Source: Acidobacteriota bacterium
Lineage (GTDB): Bacteria; Acidobacteriota; UBA4820
Direction of reading: 5' to 3'
Assembly: GCA_029559035.1 (NCBI GenBank)
Contig: JAKQCT010000061.1
Span: 1-64,000 of the forward strand
DNA length: 64,000 nucleotides
The notes under the pieces are model-generated. The model had not been told where the DNA came from. It saw nothing but the letters and a program-made list of their open reading frames with translations, and did no database searches. Shown here piece after piece: positions 1-17,138 of this stretch. The first letter of the stretch is position 1, and each line of letters starts with the position of its first letter. The position numbers were made by a program, and so were the translations under genes.

Positions 1-210
1 ACCAACCGGAATTATCGCCGTTAGGTTGCCGTTAAATATATTGACACTCTCATTTTCACTAAGGCTTCTATAAGGCATTTCCGGTCTAAATCCCGGCGTT
101 TGCATCCACGGGTCACTATAATAGGATATTTCCTGCCCCCAGATGCCGATGGAAAGCAGCGTCACCATGAATGTAAGAGTGAAAAAAACGAAAAGACGTG
201 ATTTTGTCAT
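1..210 (-). CDS. N-terminal fragment of a secreted RHS/YD-repeat-like protein
   Basis: This gene runs off the left edge; only its first 70 codons are visible. It starts at an ATG (208-210) preceded by a G-rich ribosome binding site. Residues 1-26 are a clear signal peptide: Lys/Arg near the start, a hydrophobic core, then a small-residue region. The mature start has the sequence NESVNIFNGNLTAIIP, which resembles the opening of secreted RHS-type repeat proteins (S/NGNL...PVG). That family assignment rests on this short stretch only. The gene is transcribed away from ribF's 3' end and has its own promoter, so it is probably a separate unit. Confidence 0.5.
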   Translation of the reverse strand, partial: MTKSRLFVFFTLTFMVTLLSIGIWGQEISYYSDPWMQTPGFRPEMPYRSLSENESVNIFNGNLTAIIPVG

Positions 211-248
211 TGAAATATCCCCCTGTGAAATGTCTACCCCAAGGTTTT

Positions 249-276
249 AATGTACTACTATTTTTTCAATTGTCAA
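249..276 (-). promoter_or_regulatory. Putative sigma-70 promoter of the RHS-like gene
   Basis: On the minus strand a perfect -35 box TTGACA (271-276) is followed after 16 bases by TACATT (249-254). The start codon lies about 40 bases downstream. Confidence 0.5.
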
Positions 277-405
277 AAGTTTTTGCGAGAAGCCTGAAAA
301 GTGTTTCACAGGGTTAACGCTTCAGGCGGGAACAGGCATGGATTTTCTTCCTTTTCGGATCTATCTGTCGCTTGGATTTAATAAGGGGGAGAATCGTTTT
401 TCAGA

Positions 406-1359
406 TCAGTAAAACGCTTTCTTGATGAGGGGGTTCAGTTCGAAGTATCTTTCGGCCTCGGCCTTGTCCTTCGCGATCTGCGCGACGAGGTCCGGAACGC
501 GCTCGAACTTCAGCTCGTCGCGGAGCTTATGGAAGAAGAGACAGCGCGCCTTCCTGCCGTAAAGCTCGTGCGTCCCCTTCAGCACGTGTATCTCCAGCAC
601 CACCCCGTCCTTCTCGTGAAAAGTCGGCCTGCCCCCCAGGTTCGACACCGATGGAAGCACCAGCCCAGCCCCCATGTCCAGACAAGTGATGTACACCCCC
701 GTCGCCGGGATAAGCTTATCCCCCATCGCGATGTTGGCCGTCGGAAACCCGAGCTCCCGCCCGCGGTGGTCCCCCGGAACGACCTCGCCCCGTATCTCGA
801 AAGGCCTCCCCAGAAGCTTGTGCGCGTGCTCCATGTCACCCTCAAGAAGGACGCTTCTCACCTTCGTCGCCGAGACCTCCTCCCCTTCAACCACGAGCTT
901 CGGGACCGCCTCCGCGAAGCAGCCGCGGCTCTCCGCGAACTTTTTAAGGACCGTGATGTTGCCCTTTCGCCCTGCTCCGAACCTGAAATCCTCCCCGATG
1001 TAAACCTCTCGCGGCGAGAAATTCCCGTAAAGGAGAGCGAGGAACTCGTCGGCGCTTTTTCCCGCGAATTCCTTCGTGAAGGGTACCTCTATGAAAAGCT
1101 CCACTCCCCAGCGGGAGATTATCTCTATCTTCTCCTCCCTCGTGAGGATCAGAGGCGGAGAGTTCTCCGGGTGGAGGTACGACCGCGGGTGCGGCTCGAA
1201 CGTCATGAGCGCCGGCGTTCCGCCCAGTTCCCTCGCCCTCGCGATAACCTTCCTTATAACCTTCTTGTGGCCGCGGTGGAGGCCGTCGAAGTTGCCGATC
1301 GTGAGGATCAGCGGGCTTTTCAGAGCGGGAACGGAATCGAGGTTCTTTATCGTGATCAT
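406..1359 (-). CDS. ribF: Bifunctional riboflavin kinase / FAD synthetase
   Basis: RibF phosphorylates riboflavin to FMN and adenylates FMN to FAD in the cytoplasm. The N-terminal nucleotidyltransferase domain has the NFDGLHRGHKK motif (about residues 22-32), GEDFRFG and SATKVR. The C-terminal riboflavin kinase domain has GRPFEIRGEVVPGD and GELGFPTAN-like residues. From the ATG at 1359 it encodes 317 residues, the usual length. A longer reading frame exists upstream, but it only overlaps pgpA in another frame. The start overlaps the pgpA stop as ATGA, so the two are translationally coupled. It is the last gene of the rpoBC superoperon. No convincing terminator follows; there is only a weak 7-bp inverted repeat at 292-327. 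Confidence 0.95.
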   Translation of the reverse strand: MITIKNLDSVPALKSPLILTIGNFDGLHRGHKKVIRKVIARARELGGTPALMTFEPHPRSYLHPENSPPLILTREEKIEIISRWGVELFIEVPFTKEFAGKSADEFLALLYGNFSPREVYIGEDFRFGAGRKGNITVLKKFAESRGCFAEAVPKLVVEGEEVSATKVRSVLLEGDMEHAHKLLGRPFEIRGEVVPGDHRGRELGFPTANIAMGDKLIPATGVYITCLDMGAGLVLPSVSNLGGRPTFHEKDGVVLEIHVLKGTHELYGRKARCLFFHKLRDELKFERVPDLVAQIAKDKAEAERYFELNPLIKKAFY

Positions 1360-1808
1360 AAAACCCTCGGTGCGATGATCAAAATCAAACCGGATATTGT
1401 TCCGGCCGCGAGATCGTCCGCGAAGACGCCCGTCGCGCCCTTGAGCTTTTCGAGCCTGTTTATCGGGAACGGCTTCAGGATATCGAAGAACCTGAACAGA
1501 AGTAACGCCGCCAGGTACCATTTCCACGACGCCGGCGAGATCAGAAGCGCGAGCGACTGACCAGCCACCTCGTCGACTACGACCCATTTCGGGTCGCTGC
1601 TCTCCGAAGTCGCGAGGACCCTGTTCACCGCCGGGAACCCCGCCGCGACCGAAACGACAAGGAGCGCCGCCGGGACCACCCACGCGCAGGGGCACTCGAT
1701 AAAAGCAAAAGGCATGCACAGGGCGAGAGCGAAGAGCGACCCGATCGTTCCGGGGAAAACCGGGAAACGGCCGAGGCCGAACACCGATGAAACTATCCTA
1801 GCCCACAT
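1356..1808 (-). CDS. pgpA: Phosphatidylglycerophosphatase A
   Basis: This 150-residue membrane protein dephosphorylates phosphatidylglycerophosphate to phosphatidylglycerol at the inner membrane. It shows the PgpA signatures FPGTIGSL (residues 18-25), VVDEVAGQ and RFFDILKPFPI. It has about four hydrophobic segments, and the last residues before the stop are hydrophobic. It overlaps rimO by 11 bases upstream and ribF by 4 bases downstream, so all three are probably co-translated. Confidence 0.93.
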   Translation of the reverse strand: MWARIVSSVFGLGRFPVFPGTIGSLFALALCMPFAFIECPCAWVVPAALLVVSVAAGFPAVNRVLATSESSDPKWVVVDEVAGQSLALLISPASWKWYLAALLLFRFFDILKPFPINRLEKLKGATGVFADDLAAGTISGLILIIAPRVL

Positions 1809-3129
1809 TCTTTTTCCTTCCGGATACTATCTCGCCGGCCAGGTCGTAATGGTGCGCGTCGGTGATCTTCACAGCGGAGAATCCGCCGGTCACCGCGCGT
1901 CCCTTCGTTATGTATGTCTTCCCGTCGATCTCGGGAGCCTGGAACCAGGCGCGGCCTTCAAGAAGAAGGTCGCTCTCTTCCGAAACGCCTTCGACCAGAA
2001 CTTTGTACACCCTGCCGACCTTCCCGCTGTTCTTCCCGGCGCTTATCTCCCGCTGGACAGCGGCCGCCTCTTCCAGCCTTTCCCGCTTCACCGCAGAAGG
2101 GACCCTGTCCCCCAGCTTGTAAGCGGGAGTTCCTTCTTCCCTCGAGTATTCGAAGAAACCGACGTTGTCGAGCTCGGCGTCTTTCAGGAAGCTTATCAGT
2201 TCTTCGTGGTCGGCCTTCCTCTCGTTCGGGAATCCGACGATGAAGCTGGACCTGATGCACGGTTCATTAAAAGTCTTCCTGATCTTCTCGATGAGCCTCA
2301 TGTAGCTCGCGGCGCTGCCGGGCCTGCGCATCGCTTCAAGTACTCTCCCGGAGGCGTGCTGGAGGGGAATGTCGAAATACGGAAGCACCGCGTCAGAACT
2401 GCTCCAGGCATGAATAAGTTCCGTAGTCACCTTCGTGGGGTAAAGGTACATTATCCTCACCCAGATGGGCAGGGCTGCCTTGTTGATGGCCTTCACCATC
2501 GAACAGAGGGAGCTGCTTCCGTCCTTTCCCTTCCAGCTCGCGGTGTCCTGCGAGATGATCACGGCTTCCCTGGCCCCCGAGCCGCTGGCTTTTCGGAGTT
2601 CTTCCATCACCGACTTGAGGCTTCTCGACCGCGACTTTCCCCTGATCATCGGAATGGCGCAGAACGAACAGGAATGGCCGCACCCTTCGCCGATCTTCAC
2701 ATAAGCCAGGTGCGGGGGGGTGAGGCGGAGCCTGGGGCTGTATTTCTCCGGAAGCGGGACATCCCCGCTCCTGAAAACGCCGCCGGTTTTTCCGCTCAGC
2801 ATGGAGGATGCTTCCCTGATCGCGCTTAGAGGGAAGAACCCGTCAACCTCGGGAAGCTCCCCGGCGAGTTCATCTCTGTATCTCTCGGAAAGGCATCCGA
2901 AGACGACAACCTTGCTGATCTTTCCCTTTTTCTTTAGTTCGACGGCTTCAATGATCTTTTCGAGGGATTCTTCCTTCGCGTCCCTGATGAAAGCGCATGT
3001 GTTTATGAGGAGTGCCTCGGCTTCCTCGGGGGGAACAAGCTGGTGCCCCCCCTCACGGAGCTGGCCGAGGACCCATTCTCCGTCCACGAGGTTCTTGGGG
3101 CACCCGAGCTGGACGAGAGCGATCTTCAC
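1798..3129 (-). CDS. rimO: Ribosomal protein S12 methylthiotransferase
   Basis: RimO adds a methylthio group to an aspartate of ribosomal protein S12. The 443-residue protein has the three N-terminal UPF0004 cysteines (C10, C45, C79), the radical-SAM cluster C150-x3-C154-x2-C157 in CGHSCSFCAIP followed by MIRGKSRSR, and a C-terminal TRAM domain. The residues after the cluster fit RimO better than MiaB, and a separate MiaB is encoded at 63217. It starts 49 bases after the rpoC stop with no terminator between them, so it is likely part of the same transcript. A translation-modifying enzyme fits this informational operon. Confidence 0.93.
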   Translation of the reverse strand: MKIALVQLGCPKNLVDGEWVLGQLREGGHQLVPPEEAEALLINTCAFIRDAKEESLEKIIEAVELKKKGKISKVVVFGCLSERYRDELAGELPEVDGFFPLSAIREASSMLSGKTGGVFRSGDVPLPEKYSPRLRLTPPHLAYVKIGEGCGHSCSFCAIPMIRGKSRSRSLKSVMEELRKASGSGAREAVIISQDTASWKGKDGSSSLCSMVKAINKAALPIWVRIMYLYPTKVTTELIHAWSSSDAVLPYFDIPLQHASGRVLEAMRRPGSAASYMRLIEKIRKTFNEPCIRSSFIVGFPNERKADHEELISFLKDAELDNVGFFEYSREEGTPAYKLGDRVPSAVKRERLEEAAAVQREISAGKNSGKVGRVYKVLVEGVSEESDLLLEGRAWFQAPEIDGKTYITKGRAVTGGFSAVKITDAHHYDLAGEIVSGRKKNVG

Positions 3130-3178
3130 TGGTTGACTCCCTCACAAAGAGAGGCGGAACGGGCCGGCACCGCCGGGA

Positions 3179-7726
<4,548 letters not shown>

Positions 7727-7743
7727 GGTCCACTCCTTCCGGC

Positions 7744-12063
<4,320 letters not shown>

Positions 12064-12154
12064 AAGGATATCTCCTAATTAAAGAATGCGATAAAAAGAT
12101 ACACGGGCAGGGTTCAAGAATTGACCCTGCCCAACACTCAGACGCGAAAGCGGA

Positions 12155-12532
12155 CTACTTGATCTCGACGGTCGCGCCTTTTTCCTCGAACTTCTTCTTG
12201 ATGCTCTCGGCTTCGTCCTTCGTGACGCCTTCCTTGATCGGCTTGGGAACGCCTTCGACCATGTCCTTGGCTTCCTTCAATCCGAGCGCGGTGATCTCGC
12301 GGACGACCTTGATGACTTCGATCTTCTTATCGCCGGCGTTCTTGAGAATGACGTCGAACTCCGTCTTCTCTTCAGCCGCGGCAGCCGCGGGGGCTCCGGA
12401 AGCGGCCATCATAACGGGAGCCGCTGCAGCAGCGGAGACTCCCCACTTCTCTTCCAGCATTTTGCTGAGCTGGGCAGCTTCCATTACTGTAAGTGCGCTG
12501 AGCTGTTCAACGATTTGGTTGAGATCCGACAT
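12155..12532 (-). CDS. rplL: 50S ribosomal protein L7/L12
   Basis: This 125-residue stalk protein recruits translational GTPases to the ribosome. It has an N-terminal dimerisation domain ([15 protein letters not shown]), an Ala-rich hinge at about residues 35-55, and a C-terminal domain with [19 protein letters not shown] and [10 protein letters not shown]. It follows rplJ by 38 bases in the normal L10-L12 order, which suits the pentameric stalk. Confidence 0.98.
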   Translation of the reverse strand: MSDLNQIVEQLSALTVMEAAQLSKMLEEKWGVSAAAAAPVMMAASGAPAAAAAEEKTEFDVILKNAGDKKIEVIKVVREITALGLKEAKDMVEGVPKPIKEGVTKDEAESIKKKFEEKGATVEIK

Positions 12533-12570
12533 TTGTTCCTCCTTAAAAGTATTTATCGACCTTGATTAGA

Positions 12571-13086
12571 TTATTCGCTCTGTTTTCCGTGTTCGCTTAT
12601 GCATACCGCCACGTCCTGGGCGGGAGCCCTGAGGACCCTTGCGATCCTCACCATCGGAGCCTGAAGGAGCCCGATGAGCTGGGCCCTGAGCTCGTTGATC
12701 CCGGGCAGTTTGGAGAGTACTTCGACATCGCTGGTCGAGAGCACGGCTCCTTCTACGAAGGCCCCCTTGATCTTGAGGTTTGGATTGTCCTTCGAGAAGG
12801 ACATGAGGGTCTTGGCGAGAGGGATCGGATCGGCCTGCGCCCACGCTATTGCGGTGGGGCCTTCGAGGAATTTTTCCGCGCCCTCGAGGCCCGTGCCGGT
12901 GGAAGCTTTCTTCAGCAGGGTGTTCTTCACGACCCTCATCTTCCCGGACGACTGGCGGATCTTGTCCCTGAGCTGGCTTATGTCCTTGACCTTGAGACCT
13001 TTGAAGTCCACGAAATAGAAGGTCTTGTGGTTCTGTATGACCGCCTGCATTTCCTGGATGACGTCTTGCTTTTCTGTCCGATTCAC
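12571..13086 (-). CDS. rplJ: 50S ribosomal protein L10
   Basis: L10 is the stalk base; it binds 23S rRNA and L12 dimers. The 171-residue protein has the expected N-terminal rRNA-binding region (residues 1-130) and a helical C-terminal L12-binding tail. The start ATG lies 10 bases after the rplA stop and has a GGAGG-type ribosome binding site. The gap to rplA is too short for a separate L10 autoregulatory leader of the E. coli type. Confidence 0.97.
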   Translation of the reverse strand: MNRTEKQDVIQEMQAVIQNHKTFYFVDFKGLKVKDISQLRDKIRQSSGKMRVVKNTLLKKASTGTGLEGAEKFLEGPTAIAWAQADPIPLAKTLMSFSKDNPNLKIKGAFVEGAVLSTSDVEVLSKLPGINELRAQLIGLLQAPMVRIARVLRAPAQDVAVCISEHGKQSE

Positions 13087-13096
13087 GGCTTCCTCC

Positions 13097-13783
13097 TTAC
13101 TGCTCGCTGACCTGGATGGCTATACCCGGGCTCATGGTGGACGACACGTAGGCGCTCTTGATGTACTTGCCCTTCAGGGACGCCGGCCTGGCCTTTAGAA
13201 CCGCGTCCAGCAGGGACTTGAGGTTTTCCTCCAGCTTCGTCTCGTCGAAAGATATCTTGCCCACGGCGGCGTGCAGGACGCCCTCCTTGTTCACGCGGAA
13301 CTCCACCCGGCCCGCCTTCAGGTCCTTCACGGCTTTCGCCACTTCGAAGGTCACCGTCCCCAGCTTGGGGTTGGGCATGAGGCCCTTGGGGCCCAGCTGT
13401 TTTCCGAGCTTTCCCACGTCCTTCATCATGTCGGGCGTCGCCACGACCGCGTCGAAGTCGAACCATCCGCCCTGGATCTTCTCGATCGCCTCGAGGCCCA
13501 TCGCGAAGTCGGCCCCGCCGTCCTCGGCTTCCTTGATCTTTTCGCCCTGGGCGATCACGAGGACCCTGATCTTCTTGCCGAGCCCGTGGGGAAGCGAGGT
13601 CGTCCCCCTCACGTTCTGGTCTGCGTACTTGGGGTTGACCCCCAGGTTCAGAACGATCTCCACGCTCTCGTCGAACTTGGCGTAGTGTATCTTCTTGAGA
13701 AGGCCGATGGCTTCACTGATCTCGTAAACTTTCGGCTCGACCTGTGCCAGCGCGGCTTTGTGCTTCTTGCCTATGTTAGCCAT
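13097..13783 (-). CDS. rplA: 50S ribosomal protein L1
   Basis: This 228-residue L1 stalk protein starts MANIGKKHK, with the ATG at 13783 and an upstream AAGG-type site. A longer frame runs back over rplK but reads through it out of frame. L1 motifs include GLGKKIRVLV, the segment LGKQLGPKGLMPNPK and the C-terminal STMSPGIAIQV-type end. It sits in the universal rplK-rplA order. Confidence 0.97.
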   Translation of the reverse strand: MANIGKKHKAALAQVEPKVYEISEAIGLLKKIHYAKFDESVEIVLNLGVNPKYADQNVRGTTSLPHGLGKKIRVLVIAQGEKIKEAEDGGADFAMGLEAIEKIQGGWFDFDAVVATPDMMKDVGKLGKQLGPKGLMPNPKLGTVTFEVAKAVKDLKAGRVEFRVNKEGVLHAAVGKISFDETKLEENLKSLLDAVLKARPASLKGKYIKSAYVSSTMSPGIAIQVSEQ

Positions 13784-13797
13784 TTTTCGACCCTTTC

Positions 13798-14223
13798 CTA
13801 TTCGATGACGTCGAGGCCCATGCTGCGGGCCGACCCCATTATGGTCTTCTTGGCGGACTCGAGGTCCGAGGTGTTGAGGTCGGGCATCTTCTGCCTGGCA
13901 ATATCCTCGATCTGCTTCATGGTGACCTTGCCCACCTTGTTCTTGTTGGGTTCCCCGGAGCCCTTGGCGATCCCCGCGGCCTTCTTGAGAAGGTCTCCGG
14001 CCGGAGGCGTCTTCATGATGAAGGTGAAGGATTTGTCCGAGTAGACGGTGATGACGACCGGGACGATGAATCCCTCCTGGCCCTTGGTGCGGGAGTTGAA
14101 ATCCTTGCAAAAGGCCATGATGTTGACGCCGTGCTGGCCGAGAGCCGGGCCTACCGGAGGCGAAGGATTGGCGGCCCCAGCCGGGATCTGTAACTTGACT
14201 TCTGCGACGATCTTCTTAGCCAT
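13798..14223 (-). CDS. rplK: 50S ribosomal protein L11
   Basis: This 141-residue protein has the Pro-rich N-terminus ([20 protein letters not shown]) and the C-terminal rRNA-binding domain ([20 protein letters not shown]). It forms part of the GTPase-associated centre with L10/L12. It is placed directly after nusG, as in most bacteria. Confidence 0.98.
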   Translation of the reverse strand: MAKKIVAEVKLQIPAGAANPSPPVGPALGQHGVNIMAFCKDFNSRTKGQEGFIVPVVITVYSDKSFTFIMKTPPAGDLLKKAAGIAKGSGEPNKNKVGKVTMKQIEDIARQKMPDLNTSDLESAKKTIMGSARSMGLDVIE

Positions 14224-14243
14224 TTATCTTCTCCAATTCAACT

Positions 14244-14768
14244 CTATAACTTCTCTACCTGCAGGAAATTCAACTCGACCGGAGTCGACCGCCCGAAGAT
14301 GGTCACCATCACGGTCAGCGTGCCCTTGTCGTAATTGACCGCTTCTACCGTGCCCTGGAACGAAGCGAAGGGCCCGTCGGTTATCTTCACTTTCTCCCCG
14401 ACCTCGAAGGTATACTTCGGCTTGGGAGCCTCGGTGCTCTTGGTCACGTGGCTGAGGATCCGGTCCACCTCTTCTGGCCTGAGCGCCTCCGTTCCGATGA
14501 ACCCGGTGACCTTCGGCGTATTCCTGACGACCTGGTGGGTGTTCTCGTTCATCGCCATCTGCACAAGCACGTATCCCGGGAAGAACTTCTTGGTGGAGAC
14601 TCTTTTCTTTCCTTCCTTCACTTCGACGATACTTTCGGTCGGGATCATGATCTCGCCGAAGAACTCCTGAAGCCCGAACGCCTGGATCCTGTTCATGAGG
14701 CTCTCCCGGACCCTCTGCTCGAACCCCGAATACGTGTGAATGATGTACCACTGCATTCCTTCAGACAT
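14244..14768 (-). CDS. nusG: Transcription termination/antitermination factor NusG
   Basis: NusG binds RNA polymerase and links it to Rho or ribosomal S10. From the ATG at 14768 it encodes 174 residues. The NGN domain starts MQWYIIHTYSGFEQRV and includes FFPGYVLVQM. The KOW domain (FEVGEKVKITDGPFASF) closes the protein. The frame could open further upstream, but that would overlap secE and precede the conserved start. It lies 11 bases after secE. Confidence 0.97.
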   Translation of the reverse strand: MSEGMQWYIIHTYSGFEQRVRESLMNRIQAFGLQEFFGEIMIPTESIVEVKEGKKRVSTKKFFPGYVLVQMAMNENTHQVVRNTPKVTGFIGTEALRPEEVDRILSHVTKSTEAPKPKYTFEVGEKVKITDGPFASFQGTVEAVNYDKGTLTVMVTIFGRSTPVELNFLQVEKL

Positions 14769-14779
14769 CGGGAAGTCCC

Positions 14780-14992
14780 CTAGCCGACCCTTTTGAGAAG
14801 TTCCTGGACGAGGCTGAATATAACCTGGTCCACCACCCACAGGAAGAGGCCGAAAATGATGCAAACGACGATGACGACCAGCGTCGTGTCCGTTACCTCC
14901 CCCTTGCTGGGGAAGGAAGTCCTCTTGATCTCCATCTTCACGTCTTTCAGGAAGGCGGGAACGCCCTTGAAAATTTCAAGTATCTTCATCAC
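14780..14992 (-). CDS. secE: Preprotein translocase subunit SecE
   Basis: SecE is the small essential subunit of the SecYEG channel. The 70-residue protein has the single-span bacterial form: an amphipathic helix with the VKMEIKRTSFPSKGEV motif at about residues 18-33, then one membrane span (TLVVIVVCIIFGLFLWV). Two adjacent Met codons could start it. It sits between tRNA-Trp and nusG, as expected. Confidence 0.95.
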   Translation of the reverse strand: MMKILEIFKGVPAFLKDVKMEIKRTSFPSKGEVTDTTLVVIVVCIIFGLFLWVVDQVIFSLVQELLKRVG

Positions 14993-15065
14993 AAAACCTC
15001 GCTTCTTGATGTCGCGGAAACCAGGCCGATTTTGGACATATCCTGCCCCCGTCCGGGGGCGAGTA

Positions 15066-15141
15066 TGGCAGGCCAGGAGGGACTCGAACCCCCAACACCC
15101 GGTTTTGGAGACCGGTACTCTACCACTTGAGCTACTGGCCT
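15066..15141 (-). tRNA. tRNA-Trp (CCA)
   Basis: The 76-base cloverleaf has acceptor AGGCCAG/CTGGCCT and an anticodon stem CCGGT/ACCGG closing loop CTCCAAA, giving anticodon CCA. The discriminator is G and the 3' CCA is encoded. It lies between rpmG and secE, the conserved trpT position. Confidence 0.97.
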
Positions 15142-15149
15142 ATTAAGCG

Positions 15150-15299
15150 TCATTTCACTTCCTTGTGAGGCTTGTGAGCCCTGCAGAAGGGGCAGTACTT
15201 CTTCGTCTCGAGCTTTTCCTGATGTTTCTTCTTATTCTTGGTGGTGGTGTAATTTTTTCTCTTGCACTCTGTGCATTGCAGATGTATCAGGTCGCGCAT
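15150..15299 (-). CDS. rpmG: 50S ribosomal protein L33
   Basis: This 49-residue protein is very short but unambiguous: [12 protein letters not shown], then [12 protein letters not shown], then [13 protein letters not shown]. It is the zinc-ribbon (C+) form of L33, with two CxxC pairs (C9/C12 and C36/C39). It starts only 3 bases after the EF-Tu-like stop codon. It ends 8 bases before tRNA-Trp, so the transcript must be cut there to release the tRNA. Confidence 0.95.
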   Translation of the reverse strand: MRDLIHLQCTECKRKNYTTTKNKKKHQEKLETKKYCPFCRAHKPHKEVK

Positions 15300-15302
15300 T
15301 TT

Positions 15303-16475
15303 TTACTCCATAACCTCGACTATCTTGCCGATTCCTATGTTTTTCCCGCCTTCCGAGATCGAGAAGGCGAATCCGTCTTCAGCGAAGAACTTGGACGCCA
15401 GCTTTACGCTCACGATGGCGCTGTCCCCCGGCATGACCATCTCCCTGTCGGGCGGAAGCTCGAAGGTGCCCACGGTCCTGGTCCCCCAGAAGGAAAAATC
15501 CGCCTTGAGCCCGCTCCTGAACGGAGTATCGCGCCCGCTCTCCTCCTTGCGGAAGATGTAGACGAGGGCACGGAAAGCTTTTACCGGTTTATTGCCTGTC
15601 AGGGCGGTGATGAAAGCACCGCCTTCCATTTCACCGGCTTTCACGCCCTCGATGTAAAGTGATGCCTGGGAAACCGCACAAGCCTTCTCGGCCTGCGTTC
15701 CTTCCGTCTCCAGGGCTTTCACGGCGATCTCCTTGACCTGGCCGCCGAGGATTATCCTCGCCCTGTCGTCCTTCTTCACGCATCCCTTCAGTATCGAACC
15801 CTTGGCCAGGGTCAGGCCGAAGGGCGCCTCGGACGATTCGTCTATCCTGAAGAAGAGAGGCTTGTCGGACTCGGAGGCCGGGTCCTCGATGATGGAGTCC
15901 AAGGCTTCCAGAACTGCAAAAAGGAAGGAGCACTTTGGGCAATCCTTTTGTCCGCAACCGCAGTTCCTCGCCAGAAGAGCGCTTCCCCTGACGGCAGGGC
16001 ACTTGTCAGCCGGAAAACCCTTCTCCTTAAGAAGTCCCCTGACCTCCGCTTCGACCATGTCCTGCAGGTGCGCGCTGACCATGTCCGCCTTGTTCAGGAC
16101 GAACACAAGGCTGGCCGCGCCGACTTCCTTGGCGAGTTGCAGATGTTCCCGCGTCTGCGGCATCGTGCCGTCCGCCGCGGAAACAACGAGAAGTATCCCG
16201 TCGATGGAATCCGAAGTGACAAGGCTCTTGATGAAATCCTGGTGGCTCGGGAAATCCAGCAGCCTGTAATCCCTGTTCTTGCCGGCGATCTTTAGCTCCG
16301 CCCTGTTCAGCTTGAGCCCCGGCCCGCTGTTCCCCGAAGCCGCGAGGTCGATCTGCTCGTAGGGGACCATGGTTGTCAGGCCGATCTTGGAAAAAGAGCT
16401 GCTCATCGCGGCCAGAAGAGAACTTTTACCATGGTCGACGTGACCGATAACTGCGATAGTAAGTTCTTTCGCCAT
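15303..16475 (-). CDS. Highly divergent EF-Tu-like GTPase at the tufB position
   Basis: The 390-residue protein has EF-Tu length and three-domain layout and occupies exactly the tufB slot, after four tRNA genes and before rpmG. Kept features are the P-loop GHVDHGKS (11-18), MPQTREH (105-111), NKAD (128-131), GSAL (164-167) and the domain-3 end (SEGGKNIGIG). Altered features: switch I GITI has become GLKL (53-56), losing the Mg-linked Thr; DCPGH has become DFPSH (74-78), losing the G3 glycine but keeping the His; and the domain-2 GRGTVVTGRVERG motif is replaced. A four-cysteine cluster (C172, C174, C179, C182) is added. It may be a degenerate second EF-Tu with a changed role, or the only EF-Tu of the lineage. 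The start ATG at 16475 is chosen because it matches the MAKE- opening. Confidence 0.85.
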   Translation of the reverse strand: MAKELTIAVIGHVDHGKSSLLAAMSSSFSKIGLTTMVPYEQIDLAASGNSGPGLKLNRAELKIAGKNRDYRLLDFPSHQDFIKSLVTSDSIDGILLVVSAADGTMPQTREHLQLAKEVGAASLVFVLNKADMVSAHLQDMVEAEVRGLLKEKGFPADKCPAVRGSALLARNCGCGQKDCPKCSFLFAVLEALDSIIEDPASESDKPLFFRIDESSEAPFGLTLAKGSILKGCVKKDDRARIILGGQVKEIAVKALETEGTQAEKACAVSQASLYIEGVKAGEMEGGAFITALTGNKPVKAFRALVYIFRKEESGRDTPFRSGLKADFSFWGTRTVGTFELPPDREMVMPGDSAIVSVKLASKFFAEDGFAFSISEGGKNIGIGKIVEVME

Positions 16476-16505
16476 CTCAGACCGATTCCTTCTCACGAGT
16501 TTCAA

Positions 16506-16581
<76 letters not shown>

Positions 16582-16606
16582 TTTTTCGAAAAACATGCGA
16601 TCAATA

Positions 16607-16707
16607 TGGTGGCAAAGGGGATTCTTCCCCTCGCCGGCTCCCCTGAGGTCGCGGTCCCTCATCCCCTCGGAGGCGCAGAAATGGAGCGGGCGACGGGATT
16701 CGGACCC
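16607..16707. repeat. 101-bp direct repeat, copy 1 (partner 16787-16887)
   Basis: This copy matches 16787-16887 at 99 of 101 positions with an offset of exactly 180 bp. It covers the downstream flank of tRNA-Gly plus the last 26 bases of the tRNA. The remaining 79 bp between copies are unrelated. The flank contains a small GGGG..CCCC hairpin. No protein-coding gene is seen between the two flanking tRNAs. Confidence 0.9.
16682..16707 (-). pseudogene. 3'-terminal fragment of tRNA-Gly
   Basis: Twenty-six bases identical to the 3' end of tRNA-Gly(TCC): the 3' half of the T-arm, the acceptor strand and CCA. The rest of the tRNA is missing. It arose with the 101-bp duplication and is transcribed in the same direction, between tRNA-Gly and tRNA-Thr(GGT). 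Confidence 0.85.
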
Positions 16708-16786
16708 CCTCCGTCGAAGCGGGGCTTCTCCCGCGGAGCAACCTTCCGGTTTCCCCGCGAACCCCTTCCCGACTTCGAAGAAGCTC

Positions 16787-16887
16787 TGGTGGCGAAGGGG
16801 ATTCTTCCCCTCGCCGGCTCCCCTGAGGTCGCGGTCCCTCATCCCCTCGGGGGCGCAGAAATGGAGCGGGCGACGGGATTCGGACCC
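16787..16887. repeat. 101-bp direct repeat, copy 2
   Basis: This is the partner of 16607-16707. It overlaps the 3' end of the intact tRNA-Gly(TCC) and is therefore likely the original copy. Confidence 0.9.
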
Positions 16888-16937
16888 GCGACCCTCAGCT
16901 TGGAAGGCTGATGCTCTACCAACTGAGCTACACCCGC
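16862..16937 (-). tRNA. tRNA-Gly (TCC)
   Basis: Acceptor GCGGGTG/CGCCCGC (one G-T pair); anticodon stem TCAGC/GCTGA closes loop CTTCCAA, giving anticodon TCC. The discriminator is T and CCA is encoded. It corresponds to E. coli glyT in the tufB operon. Confidence 0.96.
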
Positions 16938-17006
16938 AAAAAGAAACCGGCACTCTATTCCTCCAAATCATCAGGGGCTTAAACGGCCCCGTCACAAGTT
17001 TTTTAG

Positions 17007-17093
<87 letters not shown>

Positions 17094-17138
17094 ACCTGGA
17101 GTATTAGGGAAAAAATCCCGGATCCTGTCTTTGTGACC

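Noticed and set aside
16607-16887. Possible CRISPR array
   Set aside because: There are only two copies, the unit is 101 bp, it overlaps a tRNA end, and there are no cas genes.
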